A stretch of 42,775 nucleotides of DNA from NCBI GenBank assembly GCA_029010575.1, contig JAQXKS010000026.1:1-42775 (forward strand). The letters run 5' to 3'. This DNA comes from Bacteroidales bacterium (lineage in GTDB: Bacteria; Bacteroidota; Bacteroidia; Bacteroidales; UBA932). A program made the position numbers and the translations under genes. Below are positions 26,346-35,220 of this stretch, piece after piece (the stretch's first letter is position 1; every line of letters begins with the position of its first letter). The notes below the pieces were generated by a model. It saw only the letters and a program-made list of their open reading frames with translations, ran no database searches and was not told the origin of the DNA.

Positions 26346-26960
26346 ATGTATAGAGCCGTAGGTAAAGAAGAACTTAAGAAAGCTCTCAGTTTCATTGAGA
26401 GGGAGACACACTTGAGGACAAAGTCCTTCAGAATGCTCTCTGACGGTGTTCAGGGAGAGTTTCTCAGAGCATTTTCGCTCATGGTTTCACCACGCTCCAT
26501 ACTCGAAATAGGAACATTTACCGGTTACTCTACACTCTCTCTCTGTGCAGGGCTTCACCCCACGGGTCTGGTCCACACCATCGAAAAGGATGACGAACTC
26601 ACAGACATTTTTCACAGAGGATTTGCCATTGCATCACTTCAGGAGCGTATCCGCACCTACAACGGGGATGCTATGGAGATTATCCGGAGTATTGAGGGAA
26701 GTTTCGACATTGTCTACATAGATGCAGACAAAAGACTCTATAGTGATTTTTTCAATCTGGTAAAGGATAGAGTGGTCAAAGGGGGGTGGATACTTGCCGA
26801 CAATGTTGACTGGAGCGGCAAGATCTATTCGGAAAAAGACCATAAGGACAGGCAGACTGCCTCCATCATAGCCTTTAGGGATATGATTCTCAGAGAAAAA
26901 GGATTCAGGACCACAATCCTGCCCATTAGAGATGGTCTTGCCGTTATGAAAAAATTATAA
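26346..26960 (+). CDS. SAM-dependent O-methyltransferase (caffeoyl-CoA OMT-like family)
   Basis: 204 residues from the ATG at 26346. The frame extends upstream into the M16 gene, but family members start near FIERETHLRTKSFRMLSDG. SAM-binding motif I is ILEIGTFTGYSTLSLC. IYIDADKRLYSDFF and KGGWILADNVDWSGKI carry the metal-ligand Asp/Asn residues typical of cation-dependent O-methyltransferases (family 3). The substrate cannot be inferred. tRNA hydroxyuridine methyltransferases (TrmR-like) belong to this fold and are one option given the ribosome and RNA neighbours. Confidence 0.88.
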   Translation: MYRAVGKEELKKALSFIERETHLRTKSFRMLSDGVQGEFLRAFSLMVSPRSILEIGTFTGYSTLSLCAGLHPTGLVHTIEKDDELTDIFHRGFAIASLQERIRTYNGDAMEIIRSIEGSFDIVYIDADKRLYSDFFNLVKDRVVKGGWILADNVDWSGKIYSEKDHKDRQTASIIAFRDMILREKGFRTTILPIRDGLAVMKKL

Positions 26961-26971
26961 CACCAAAGCAT

Positions 26972-27451
26972 ATGCCTATGAAAGTCACTTTTTTAATGGT
27001 TGGAAAGAGCACCTTTCCATTCGTCAGAGAGGGAATGGAGATGTACGAAAAGAGGATATCCCGCTACCTTTCCTACGAAAGGATAGAGATTCCAGATCTC
27101 TCCGGCACCTCTTCCTTCACCAGAGAGCAGGTCAAGGAGAGAGAGGCGGACCTCATTCTGAAAAAATTGAAGAAGACAGACGAAGTTATACTGTTGGATG
27201 AAAGGGGCAGCAGATATACCTCGGTCAAATGGGCTGCATTCATAGAACAGAAAATCAATACAGGCTGTAAGAGCCTTGTATTCATAATAGGTGGAGCATA
27301 CGGTTTTTCAGCAAGAATCTATGAGAGAGCATCATCATGCCTCTCGCTTTCTGATATGACATTTTCACATCAAATTATAAGACTCTTCTTCACCGAACAG
27401 TTCTATCGCGCAATGACAATAATAAAAGGAGAACCCTATCACAACGAATAA
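26972..27451 (+). CDS. rlmH: 23S rRNA pseudouridine-1915 N3-methyltransferase RlmH
   Basis: 159 residues. A small SPOUT methyltransferase with the C-terminal knot FIIGGAYGFSARIYERASSCLSLSDMTFSHQIIRLFFTEQFYRA, the diagnostic RlmH signature, ending in PYHNE. It methylates pseudouridine 1915 in helix 69 of 23S rRNA. Two ATGs are close (26972 and 26978). The second matches the usual KVTFLMVGKS start. The stop overlaps the sensor kinase start by one base (TAATG). Confidence 0.95.
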   Translation: MPMKVTFLMVGKSTFPFVREGMEMYEKRISRYLSYERIEIPDLSGTSSFTREQVKEREADLILKKLKKTDEVILLDERGSRYTSVKWAAFIEQKINTGCKSLVFIIGGAYGFSARIYERASSCLSLSDMTFSHQIIRLFFTEQFYRAMTIIKGEPYHNE

Positions 27452-30400
27452 TGAAAAAGTATCCTGTCACTATATTATGGTGCACTGCCTTAGCACTCTT
27501 CATAATCTCTTCACTTGACATACATATCGACTCCACTGAAAGTGTACGCAGAAGGGTAGAGAAGAAATTGTACAAGAGGGAGATGAAACTGGAGAAGTAT
27601 ATCGGAGAGGCATTCGACACACCTGCAACCCAATGGCCCGATATAAAGGACTTCCCAGAGGATATGGTATTGTACAAATACGTGGCAGATACACTTCAGA
27701 GCTGGATAAATGTATTTCCTACAGGAAATGATGAGGTCAATCTCCTTCCTTCTTGGTACCGCATACACGATATGAGCAACAGGAATATGTTCAATACTCC
27801 CCTCTCATATCTGAACAACAATGAGCAATATGTCAACCTCGGTCCCAACTGGTATCTGCTCAAGATACATACTAGGGGTGAATCCAAAATTATCTCCGGG
27901 ATCCTCATCAAGACACAGTACTCGGCTGAAAGCTCAATCCTGAAAAATTCCTTGAACAAAAAGATCGGCCTTTCACCCAGATACAACACAGTCCAGATCT
28001 ACGAAGATGACGGCTATGTAGTACACTCGGCAAGCGGAGAGCCACTTTTCAGTATAACCGACACGCAGCCGCTTCCTGTAAAAAAGGGAATCACCTTCCT
28101 CAATTGGCTTGCCATCCTGCTTGCAGGAACTGCAATAATATACCACCACTACCTCCACAGAAATTCCAGGTCACTGCTGCTCTCATGGCTTGCCCTCTCG
28201 TTTTTCTTCTACGGAACGATACAAGCACTGCAAGGAGTCTCATCTAATGCAGAGTTCTTTTCTCCCATGGTCTATGCCGACGGGATGTACTTTGACTCAC
28301 TGGCCAAACTGGTAACATTCAACACCTACCTATTTTCGTGCATATTGCTCCTTTTTCTCTCCAGAAAAATGTTTCTCGGAAGGAAAAATGGTAAAAAGAG
28401 AAGGATAAAAAAGATAATAGGATTCTCCCTTCTTACACTTTTCTATTCGTTCCACCTCCATTCATCACTGAAGTCTCTGATACTCAACTCGACCATTAAC
28501 CTTGACATTTCCAAAATCAATTTTGTAAACAACACTACAATAATAATATACATCTCCTACGCGCTACTGTTCCTGGGACTGGTATTCCTGATTCACATAG
28601 TCGGACGCCTCCTTTCAAAAAAATCAGGCAAATACGGGACGATTTTCTCAAACAAATGGAGCCTGCTCTACATCCTTTGCATCTCGATTTACACCACCAC
28701 CATGCTCGGTATCTACGGATTCCAGAGAGAGTGCAACAATCTGCGCATACTCACAACAAAGCTTGCGACAGAGAGAGACCCGGCTGTCGAAATTCAGCTT
28801 CAGCGCATCGAGAAAGAGATTCTCAGAGATCCACATATCAAGTACCTGGTTACCCTACCTAACTCCAACAACCTGATATACAACACTATTATAGAAAAAT
28901 ATTTCTGGAATATCTCCAGAAACTACTACATCAACATAACCGTCTGCCAGCCACAGGGAAGAATAATAACTAAAGAGTATCCCACCCCTGTGATGTGCTA
29001 CAACTACTTCGACAACCTTATCAACCGGTATGGACAGAAGTTGTCAAACAGCTCGGCATTCCTCTATATGGACTACTTCTCCAGTTCCATAAATTATATG
29101 GGAGTCTTCAGCATCATAGGCCGAAACATTAACTACAATCTCTACATCGAAATTGAATCCAAGGAGACAAAGGAGAATGCCGGATACCCATTCCTTCTGC
29201 TCAACAGCAAGGAGATACAGAAGGCTCAGATCACATTCCCCTACTCTTACGCCAAATACCGTAACAACAGACTCATTACCAGTAGCGGAAGGTATAACTT
29301 CCCGGTAAGTTTCAACACCGAAGAGACACCGGAAGGATTCAGTGTCAGAAAGATAGACGATGCACGAATCTTTATCAACAATTTCCGGGGAGGCAAGACC
29401 GTACTGGTTACAAGGCCTCTTCAAAACAGATTCATCCACCTTCTGAACCTCTCATATGTCATTCTTACTTATTCTATCATTATACTGAGTTTCAATAGTT
29501 TTCTCAAAAAGAGAAACAGAAGGAACAGAATAAAGAAGGTATTCCACCACTCTCTCAGAACCAGAATAACCGTGATAATAACGACAATTCTGCTGATAGC
29601 ACCTGTCTTCATGGCAGTAGGTAGCGTTGTATTCCTCTATAAGTACATCAATAACAACATAAACTCCAGGATGGAGGAGCGCATGCTCTCCGTACAGAGT
29701 TCACTCTCGAAAATAGCGAGAACGTCAGAACAATACAACAAATTGAACCTGCTTGAAGTATTCAATGGCATGGATCTGATTTCCAAGAGCACCAATGTCG
29801 ACATTAACCTGTTCGACCCTTTGGGAAGCCTCATCAGGTCTACACGCAACGAAATATTCAACGAATACATAGTGAGCACAAGAATGAACCCGCAGGCATA
29901 TCGTGAGATAGTCTATAACCACAAGATGCACTCTGTCCTTCACGAAAATATCTCCGGGCTCGAATATTACTCACTCTATACTCCCATATACAATGAAAAA
30001 GGGGTACTTCTGGCTATTGCAAACGTTCCTTACTTTGTCAACAACAGGGACTTCAAATATGATGCACCTTCAATTATCGCCACCATTATAAACCTATACA
30101 TCCTGCTTATAATAGGTGCTATTCTAACAGGTATAGCCATTGCAAACTCTATCACCAAGCCACTCAGATCCATCAGCAAGAGCATGAATGAGATGGATAT
30201 CACCAACAAGGCGGAACACATTGATTACAAAGCAAACGATGAATTGGGGCTGCTGGTGGGAAGCTATAACAAGATGATAGATGACCTCGATTCGAAGACA
30301 AGCGAACTCGCCAAGAGGGAACGCGAAGAGGCATGGAGTTCTATGGCACGCCAGATTGCCCACGAAATCAAGAATCCACTCACCCCCATGAAGCTTAGCA

Positions 30401-31005
30401 TCCAGCTGCTTCTGAAGATGAAGAAGAACAACATTCCCGGTTGGGAAGAGAGATTTGACAAGACATCAGCATCATTACTCGAGCAGATTGACATCCTTAC
30501 CAACACTGCAAATGAGTTCTCGAATTTCGCCAAGATATACAGCGATGCCATCTCCAACATCAATCTGGATCAGATGATAAAGGAGCAGATTGCCCTCTTT
30601 GATACTCAAGAGAGCATCGTCCTTCAATACAGATGCAATACTGAGGAGGATACAATAATAAAAGGACGGAAAACACAGCTTGTAAGGGTACTTGTAAACC
30701 TTATAACCAATTCAATCCAATCAATAGAGAACGATGGATCCGGTAAGATTCTCATTACTCTGGATTCCGAAGGGGATATGTACAGGGTAAGAGTGGAAGA
30801 TAGCGGCAAGGGAGTAAGCCAAGAGAACCTTCACAAGCTCTTCACCCCGAACTTCACTACCAAGAGCAGCGGTACCGGGATAGGACTTGCCATCTGCATG
30901 ACCATAATAAAGGACAGCAACGGGGAGATTTTCTACAACGCCTCTGAAGAACTTGGAGGTGCCTGTTTCACGATACTGTTGCCAAAGATCAAAGAGAGCC
31001 TTTAG
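27451..31005 (+). CDS. large membrane sensor histidine kinase (NtrY-like)
   Basis: 1184 residues. After one N-terminal membrane helix (about 9-25) comes an extracytoplasmic domain. A block of six or so helices (about 210-420) follows, then a second extracytoplasmic domain, two helices near 668-735, a further sensor loop, and a last helix near 875-895. The cytoplasmic part has HAMP (NSITKPLRSISKSMNEMD), a HisKA domain with phospho-accepting His971 in RQIAHEIKNPLTPMKLS, and a HATPase domain (N-box NLITNSIQSIE, G1 DSGKGVSQ, F-box FTPNFTTK, G2 GTGIGLAI). The layout fits an NtrY-like sensor with an unusually large membrane part. A response regulator gene converges on it 10 bases away and is the probable partner. 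Confidence 0.93.
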   Translation: MKKYPVTILWCTALALFIISSLDIHIDSTESVRRRVEKKLYKREMKLEKYIGEAFDTPATQWPDIKDFPEDMVLYKYVADTLQSWINVFPTGNDEVNLLPSWYRIHDMSNRNMFNTPLSYLNNNEQYVNLGPNWYLLKIHTRGESKIISGILIKTQYSAESSILKNSLNKKIGLSPRYNTVQIYEDDGYVVHSASGEPLFSITDTQPLPVKKGITFLNWLAILLAGTAIIYHHYLHRNSRSLLLSWLALSFFFYGTIQALQGVSSNAEFFSPMVYADGMYFDSLAKLVTFNTYLFSCILLLFLSRKMFLGRKNGKKRRIKKIIGFSLLTLFYSFHLHSSLKSLILNSTINLDISKINFVNNTTIIIYISYALLFLGLVFLIHIVGRLLSKKSGKYGTIFSNKWSLLYILCISIYTTTMLGIYGFQRECNNLRILTTKLATERDPAVEIQLQRIEKEILRDPHIKYLVTLPNSNNLIYNTIIEKYFWNISRNYYINITVCQPQGRIITKEYPTPVMCYNYFDNLINRYGQKLSNSSAFLYMDYFSSSINYMGVFSIIGRNINYNLYIEIESKETKENAGYPFLLLNSKEIQKAQITFPYSYAKYRNNRLITSSGRYNFPVSFNTEETPEGFSVRKIDDARIFINNFRGGKTVLVTRPLQNRFIHLLNLSYVILTYSIIILSFNSFLKKRNRRNRIKKVFHHSLRTRITVIITTILLIAPVFMAVGSVVFLYKYINNNINSRMEERMLSVQSSLSKIARTSEQYNKLNLLEVFNGMDLISKSTNVDINLFDPLGSLIRSTRNEIFNEYIVSTRMNPQAYREIVYNHKMHSVLHENISGLEYYSLYTPIYNEKGVLLAIANVPYFVNNRDFKYDAPSIIATIINLYILLIIGAILTGIAIANSITKPLRSISKSMNEMDITNKAEHIDYKANDELGLLVGSYNKMIDDLDSKTSELAKREREEAWSSMARQIAHEIKNPLTPMKLSIQLLLKMKKNNIPGWEERFDKTSASLLEQIDILTNTANEFSNFAKIYSDAISNINLDQMIKEQIALFDTQESIVLQYRCNTEEDTIIKGRKTQLVRVLVNLITNSIQSIENDGSGKILITLDSEGDMYRVRVEDSGKGVSQENLHKLFTPNFTTKSSGTGIGLAICMTIIKDSNGEIFYNASEELGGACFTILLPKIKESL

Positions 31006-31015
31006 CCGGAGAACA

Positions 31016-32173
31016 TTAGGTAGGAATGGCAAAAGTAATCACGTCATCCTTTGTGATCCTTCCATTTGACAAGATAAGCAGCCTTTCCACTACATTCCTC
31101 AATTCACGGATATTTCCACTCCATCCGTAGTTGCACAGCTCCTGCATAGCATCAGCATCTACAGGCATTACAGGTTTACCTGTCTCTGAACAGATCTTTT
31201 TGATGAAATAGTCTATCAGCAGAGGAATGTCGGTAGCTCTCTCTTTCAATGAAGGGACAGGAATGACGATAACACTCAGACGGTGATAAAGGTCTTCCCT
31301 GAATCTGCCGCTTGCAATCTCCTCCTTGAGATTTTTGTTGGTAGCAGCCACCACTCGCACATTCACATTTATGTCCTTGTCGCTGCCCACTCTGGAGAGT
31401 TTGTTCTCCTGAAGAACACGAAGTACCTTTGCCTGAGCGGCCAGGCTCATATCTCCTATCTCATCGAGGAAGAGTGTTCCTCCGTCAGCCTGTTCAAACT
31501 TTCCTTTATGCTGTTTTACCGCAGAGGTGAATGCCCCTTTCTCGTGACCAAAGAGTTCACTTTCAATAAGTTCAGAAGGAATTGCAGCACAGTTGACCTC
31601 AATGAAAGGCATTCTTGCTCTTTCACTCTTTTCATGAAGCCACCTTGCGACCAGTTCCTTGCCGGTTCCGTTAGGACCGGTAATGAGCACTCGCGCATCT
31701 GTGGGGGCCACCCTGTCTATCATATTCTTGATTCTGATAATAGGCTCCGACTCTCCTATTATCTCCTGTACTCCGGATATCTTCTTTTTAAGTATTTTAG
31801 TCTCTCTAACCAAGGAATCCTTCTCTGTAGCATTCTTGAGTGTAATCAGCAGACGGTTCAGATCCAGCGGTTTCTGGATAAAGTCGAAAGCGCCTTTTTT
31901 TATACATTCAACAGCAGTATCTATAGACCCGTGACCGGTTATCATCACCACAGGCGAGTCAACACCTTTTGCCTGGAACTGTTCGAGCAGTTCAATGCCG
32001 TCCATATTAGGCATTTTTATGTCACTGAAAATAACATCAAAGCGTGTAGATGCGACACTCTCCAGAGCCATCAGCCCATTTTCCGCCAATACCACCTGGT
32101 GTCCCTCGAATTCCAAAATCTCTTTCAGGGCGTTTCTAATGCTCCTTTCATCATCTATAACTAAAATCTTCAT
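31016..32173 (-). CDS. NtrC-family sigma-54 response regulator lacking a DNA-binding domain
   Basis: 385 residues from the ATG at 32173. The receiver domain has phospho-acceptor Asp51 in FSDIKMPNMDG, plus DD at 7-8 and the Lys of KKGAFDFIQKP. The AAA+ sigma-54 interaction domain has Walker A GPNGTGKE, the sigma-contact loop in GHEKGAFTSAVK, Walker B GGTLFLDEIGDM, and the arginine finger region (REDLYHRLSVI). The protein ends at RNVVERLLILSNGRITKDDVITFAIPT, with no Fis-type helix-turn-helix. It therefore may activate sigma-54 polymerase from solution or through a partner. The loop has GAFTSA where GAFTGA is usual. The NtrY-like kinase gene converges on it. Confidence 0.93.
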   Translation of the reverse strand: MKILVIDDERSIRNALKEILEFEGHQVVLAENGLMALESVASTRFDVIFSDIKMPNMDGIELLEQFQAKGVDSPVVMITGHGSIDTAVECIKKGAFDFIQKPLDLNRLLITLKNATEKDSLVRETKILKKKISGVQEIIGESEPIIRIKNMIDRVAPTDARVLITGPNGTGKELVARWLHEKSERARMPFIEVNCAAIPSELIESELFGHEKGAFTSAVKQHKGKFEQADGGTLFLDEIGDMSLAAQAKVLRVLQENKLSRVGSDKDINVNVRVVAATNKNLKEEIASGRFREDLYHRLSVIVIPVPSLKERATDIPLLIDYFIKKICSETGKPVMPVDADAMQELCNYGWSGNIRELRNVVERLLILSNGRITKDDVITFAIPT

Positions 32174-32194
32174 ATTATTGTTGTTTTGCCATGG

Positions 32195-32223
32195 CAAATA
32201 TACAATAAAAAGTATTATATTTG
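32195..32223. promoter_or_regulatory. facing -7 boxes between the response regulator and cmk
   Basis: CAAATATA at 32195-32202 reads TATATTTG on the minus strand toward the regulator. TATATTTG at 32216-32223 reads toward cmk and ends five bases before its ATG at 32229. Transcription from the latter would begin at or very near the start codon, giving a leaderless cmk mRNA. A matching -33 TTTG at proper spacing is not seen for either, so confidence is moderate. Confidence 0.5.
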
Positions 32224-32228
32224 TAATT

Positions 32229-32930
32229 ATGAGAAGAGGGATAATAATCGCATTGGATGGCTACTCATCTACAGGCAAAAGTACATTTGCCAAAATGATC
32301 GCACGCAAGCTCGGATACATCTACATAGATACCGGCGCCATTTACCGTGCAATAACACTCTATGCCATTGACTCAGGATTCATAATCAACGACTCTGAAA
32401 TAAACAACGAACTTCTTTTGAAGAGCATCAAGGAAGAGAGGATTTCTGTCTACTTCAGAACACTGCCCCCCGAGAACAAATCCTGCACATTCTTGAACGG
32501 GGCTAATGTAGAAAACGAAATAAGAACTCTTAAGGTCTCAGGATTGGTCAGTATTGTAGCTGCAATTCCCTTTGTAAGGGAGTTTGTAGATATTATTCTC
32601 CATAGAATTGGCCAAGAGGGGGGAGTCGTGATGGATGGACGGGACATAGGGACAGCTGTATTTCCCAATGCCCAGCTGAAAATCTTCATGACGGCAGATC
32701 CTGAAATCAGAGCTGAAAGGAGGCTCAAAGAGATGCTTGCATCGGGTGAGAATGCCAAATTCGAGGATGTTCTTGAGAACATACGAAAGAGGGACTATAT
32801 GGATACCCATCGTGCCACCAGTCCCTTAACCATGGCTCCTGACGCCATCCTATTGGATAACAGCCACCTCACCTTGGACGAACAACTCCTTTGGATAGAA
32901 CAGATACTTCAACAGAAACAAATTATATGA
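32229..32930 (+). CDS. cmk: cytidylate kinase
   Basis: 233 residues. P-loop GYSSTGKST near residue 10, then LGYIYIDTGAIYRAITLYA, VVMDGRDIGTAVFPNAQLKIFMTA with the nucleotide-binding residues, and the lid segment ENIRKRDYMDTHRATSPL. This is the CMP kinase family, phosphorylating CMP and dCMP. The frame is open far upstream, but the ATG at 32229 is the family start and lies right behind a -7 promoter box. The stop overlaps the ispH ATG (ATGA). Confidence 0.96.
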   Translation: MRRGIIIALDGYSSTGKSTFAKMIARKLGYIYIDTGAIYRAITLYAIDSGFIINDSEINNELLLKSIKEERISVYFRTLPPENKSCTFLNGANVENEIRTLKVSGLVSIVAAIPFVREFVDIILHRIGQEGGVVMDGRDIGTAVFPNAQLKIFMTADPEIRAERRLKEMLASGENAKFEDVLENIRKRDYMDTHRATSPLTMAPDAILLDNSHLTLDEQLLWIEQILQQKQII

Positions 32931-33802
32931 AAATTATTATAGACGATCATTCAGGATGCTGCAATGGAGTTGCAAGAGCGATAAAGAGGGCAGAAGAGGC
33001 ACTGGCTCAAAATCCCTCACTCAACTGTCTGGGTCCCATTGTCCATAACGAAGCGGAAATCGAAAGACTCGAAAACATGGGACTCCGTACAGTATCAATC
33101 GATGATTTCCCCAACCTCAAAGGTGAAAAAGTTCTCATAAGGGCACATGGCGAGCCACCACATACATACCATAAAGCAGGCATTTATTCAATCGAACTCA
33201 TAGACTGTACCTGTCCCGTCGTTCTGGCATTGCAAAAGAAGATAAAAAGCGCATATGAGCAGATTTCCGTCATGGGTGGCAAGGTTGTGATATTCGGAAA
33301 GAAGGGGCATGCAGAGGTGAACGGTCTGGTGGGTCAGACACACTCAAACGCCATCGTAGTGGACTCACTTGCCCGGTTAAAGGAGCTGATGGACAACGGC
33401 ACACTTACCACCGAGATGCCAATCGAACTCTTCTCACAGACTACAAAAGATCCGCAGGAATACGAGGAACTCGGCAATTATATGAACTCCATCTTCCCTA
33501 AAGGTATGGTGAACATTCACAATACGATATGCAAACAGGTAACTTCACGGCACCATACTCTTGTCGATTTTGCCAAAAAGTGTGACATCATCTTCTTCGT
33601 ATGCGGCAAGGAGAGTTCTAACGGCAATGTACTCTACGAACTCTGCCGTTCAATCAACCCCAGATCCTACCGAGTAGAATTCGCCAAACAGATCGACAGA
33701 AGCCTTATCAGAGAAGAGGATACAGTAGGTATTTGCGGTGCCGCCTCCACTACGAGATGGCAATTGGAGAGTGCCTCAGAGTATATTTTGGCAGAAAAGT
33801 AA
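32927..33802 (+). CDS. ispH: 4-hydroxy-3-methylbut-2-enyl diphosphate reductase
   Basis: 291 residues. The three iron-sulfur cysteines are in SGCCNGVARAI, DCTCPVV and TICKQV. Active-site residues are in PIVHNE, IRAHGEPP, KKGHAEVNG (His and Glu), QTTKDP, and ESSNGN. It performs the last step of the MEP isoprenoid pathway. The N-terminal motif is GCCNGV where GFCFGV is usual, so two normally aromatic positions are Cys and Asn. It overlaps cmk by four bases. No separate ribosome site is seen. Confidence 0.95.
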   Translation: MKIIIDDHSGCCNGVARAIKRAEEALAQNPSLNCLGPIVHNEAEIERLENMGLRTVSIDDFPNLKGEKVLIRAHGEPPHTYHKAGIYSIELIDCTCPVVLALQKKIKSAYEQISVMGGKVVIFGKKGHAEVNGLVGQTHSNAIVVDSLARLKELMDNGTLTTEMPIELFSQTTKDPQEYEELGNYMNSIFPKGMVNIHNTICKQVTSRHHTLVDFAKKCDIIFFVCGKESSNGNVLYELCRSINPRSYRVEFAKQIDRSLIREEDTVGICGAASTTRWQLESASEYILAEK

Positions 33803-33817
33803 TTTTTTCTAAATTTG
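33787..33817 (+). promoter_or_regulatory. efp promoter of Bacteroidetes type
   Basis: TTTG (33787-33790), a 19-base spacer and TAAATTTG (33810-33817) match the -33/-7 consensus. The -33 box lies inside the last codons of ispH. Transcription should start near 33824, giving a leader of about 34 bases before the efp ATG at 33858. Confidence 0.78.
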
Positions 33818-33857
33818 CGCCCCTATTCAATGCAACAATATTTATTTACATACATAT

Positions 33858-34424
33858 ATGGCAACAACAGCAGATTTCAAAAACGGACTCTACTTCAACT
33901 ATGAAGGAAAACCCGTATCAATCATCTGGTTCCAGCACGTTAAACCAGGAAAAGGCCCCGCTTTCGTAAAGACCAAACTCAGAAATCTCGAAAACGGCAA
34001 AATCCTTGACAGAACCTTCACTGCAGGTGAAAAAATTGAACTCATCAGTGTAGAAAGAAGACCTTATCAGTACCTCTACAAAGATGATATGGGATTCAAC
34101 TTCATGCATACCGAAACATTCGAGCAGGTCAGCATCGCCCCTGAAATGGTTGAAAACTCAGACCTGATGAAAGAAGGACAGAATGTCGAAATGATGTTCC
34201 TTGCTGATGAAGAAAAATGTCTTACCTGTGAGCTCCCCACCTATGTTGAACTCGAAGTAACCTACACCGAGCCCGCAGTCAAAGGAGACACAGCTTCAAC
34301 TAATGCGATGAAGGCTTGTACTCTCGAAACAGGCGCTGAAATCATGGTTCCCCTCTTCATCAATCAGGGTGACAAAATCAGAGTAAACACCACTGACCGT
34401 TCATACGGTGAACGTGTCAAATAG
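33858..34424 (+). CDS. efp: translation elongation factor P
   Basis: 188 residues, the family length. Domain I carries the tip loop HVKPGKGPAF, with Lys32 at the position that is modified in many species. Domains II and III (TFEQVSIAPEMVENSDLMKEGQ, then GAEIMVPLFINQGDKIRVNTTDRSYGERVK) complete the three-barrel protein. EF-P rescues ribosomes stalled at proline runs. That may matter here because a lipoprotein downstream carries an (Asp-Pro)n tract. It has its own promoter and terminator. Confidence 0.97.
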   Translation: MATTADFKNGLYFNYEGKPVSIIWFQHVKPGKGPAFVKTKLRNLENGKILDRTFTAGEKIELISVERRPYQYLYKDDMGFNFMHTETFEQVSIAPEMVENSDLMKEGQNVEMMFLADEEKCLTCELPTYVELEVTYTEPAVKGDTASTNAMKACTLETGAEIMVPLFINQGDKIRVNTTDRSYGERVK

Positions 34425-34450
34425 TTTGCTGACATTCACTCAGATATAAA

Positions 34451-34490
34451 GGGAGATCGACCACACGGCCGGTCTCTTTTTTTATTTTAT
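34451..34490 (+). terminator. intrinsic terminator after efp
   Basis: GAGATCGACC (34453-34462) pairs with GGCCGGTCTC (34467-34476) around an ACAC loop, with one mismatch and one wobble. TTTTTTTATTTTA follows. It ends the efp transcript and extends into the 3' end of the convergent gene that stops at 34482. Confidence 0.8.
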
Positions 34491-34880
34491 CTGCCAGATG
34501 CCTCTCTTCGACTCATCTTGATTCCACTGCACCTGCCAAACTCTTCCATCTATCTGATCCAGAAGGATGAAAATATAGGAGTTTTCTGTTGGATAGAGAA
34601 AAAAACGACCTGGGAGAGCATCATCACCCTGGACCAAGGGTTCTTCATTAAGGGGATAAATCATCTGGTTGGAATCTGTGCTATATTGGACATGGCTGAT
34701 GATGCCATTTCTGGTGTCAAGCCTCAGGAAAGTCCAGGCATTATTGGTCTGAAATAATCTGAAATTAACATTATTATCAGGAGATGATATTGTCAGCCTA
34801 GTATTGGAATTATTGTAATTTTGGGCATTTGCCGAATATGCAATAAGAGATGTGATGATAATGAAACAAAACTTGAGCAT
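34482..34880 (-). CDS. small secreted protein of unknown function
   Basis: 132 residues with a signal peptide (MLKFCFIIITSLIAYSANAQ, cleavage after NAQ). The mature part is beta-rich and contains WTFLRLDTRNGIISHVQYS, then PGRFFLYPTENSYIFILLDQIDGRVWQVQW. The two Trp-containing repeats (LDTRNG...VQYS and LDQIDG...VQW) look like an internal duplication. Similar short secreted proteins are frequent in Bacteroidales, as I recall them, without known function. A TATATTTG box on the minus strand (34913-34906) lies about 25 bases upstream of its ATG. Confidence 0.78.
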   Translation of the reverse strand: MLKFCFIIITSLIAYSANAQNYNNSNTRLTISSPDNNVNFRLFQTNNAWTFLRLDTRNGIISHVQYSTDSNQMIYPLNEEPLVQGDDALPGRFFLYPTENSYIFILLDQIDGRVWQVQWNQDESKRGIWQIK

Positions 34881-35220
34881 ACTTTAAACCTTTTGTAGTA
34901 TAATACAAATATAGTGTATTTGAAACGATTTTGTGAGCATTTTGAGTCTGTTTTCTTTCAGATAAACATAAACCACGGCAGCCGTAAGAATTCTTTACAC
35001 CTAATGTAAAGTTTTTTAACGACCATAAAAGCCAGAGAGGGATATAAACACCTGTAAAGCAATCTATTAACCGGTATGGCACAAAGAGTGCATTTTCCCT
35101 ATTGACTCAGTATTAAAAAGATGAATTTAAGATTGATTGGTAATTACATGTACATGCCAACGCATACATATATGATAATTTCGGAAGAGCCATAGACCCA
35201 GAAACCAACAGATAAGCCGC
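34881..35220. other. gene-free stretch with a small hairpin
   Basis: No credible gene is seen. It holds the minus-strand -7 box of the secreted protein gene (34906-34913). It also holds a plus-strand hairpin CTTTACA / TGTAAAG with a 5-base loop followed by TTTTTT (34993-35017), a weak terminator candidate. The rest is AT-rich, and its right end may contain unrecognisable upstream sequence of the kinase remnant that follows. Confidence 0.5.

Noticed and set aside
31283-32164. 293-codon open frame on the plus strand opposite the response regulator
   Set aside because: It lies entirely within the regulator gene, has no motif, and its translation is a low-information shadow.
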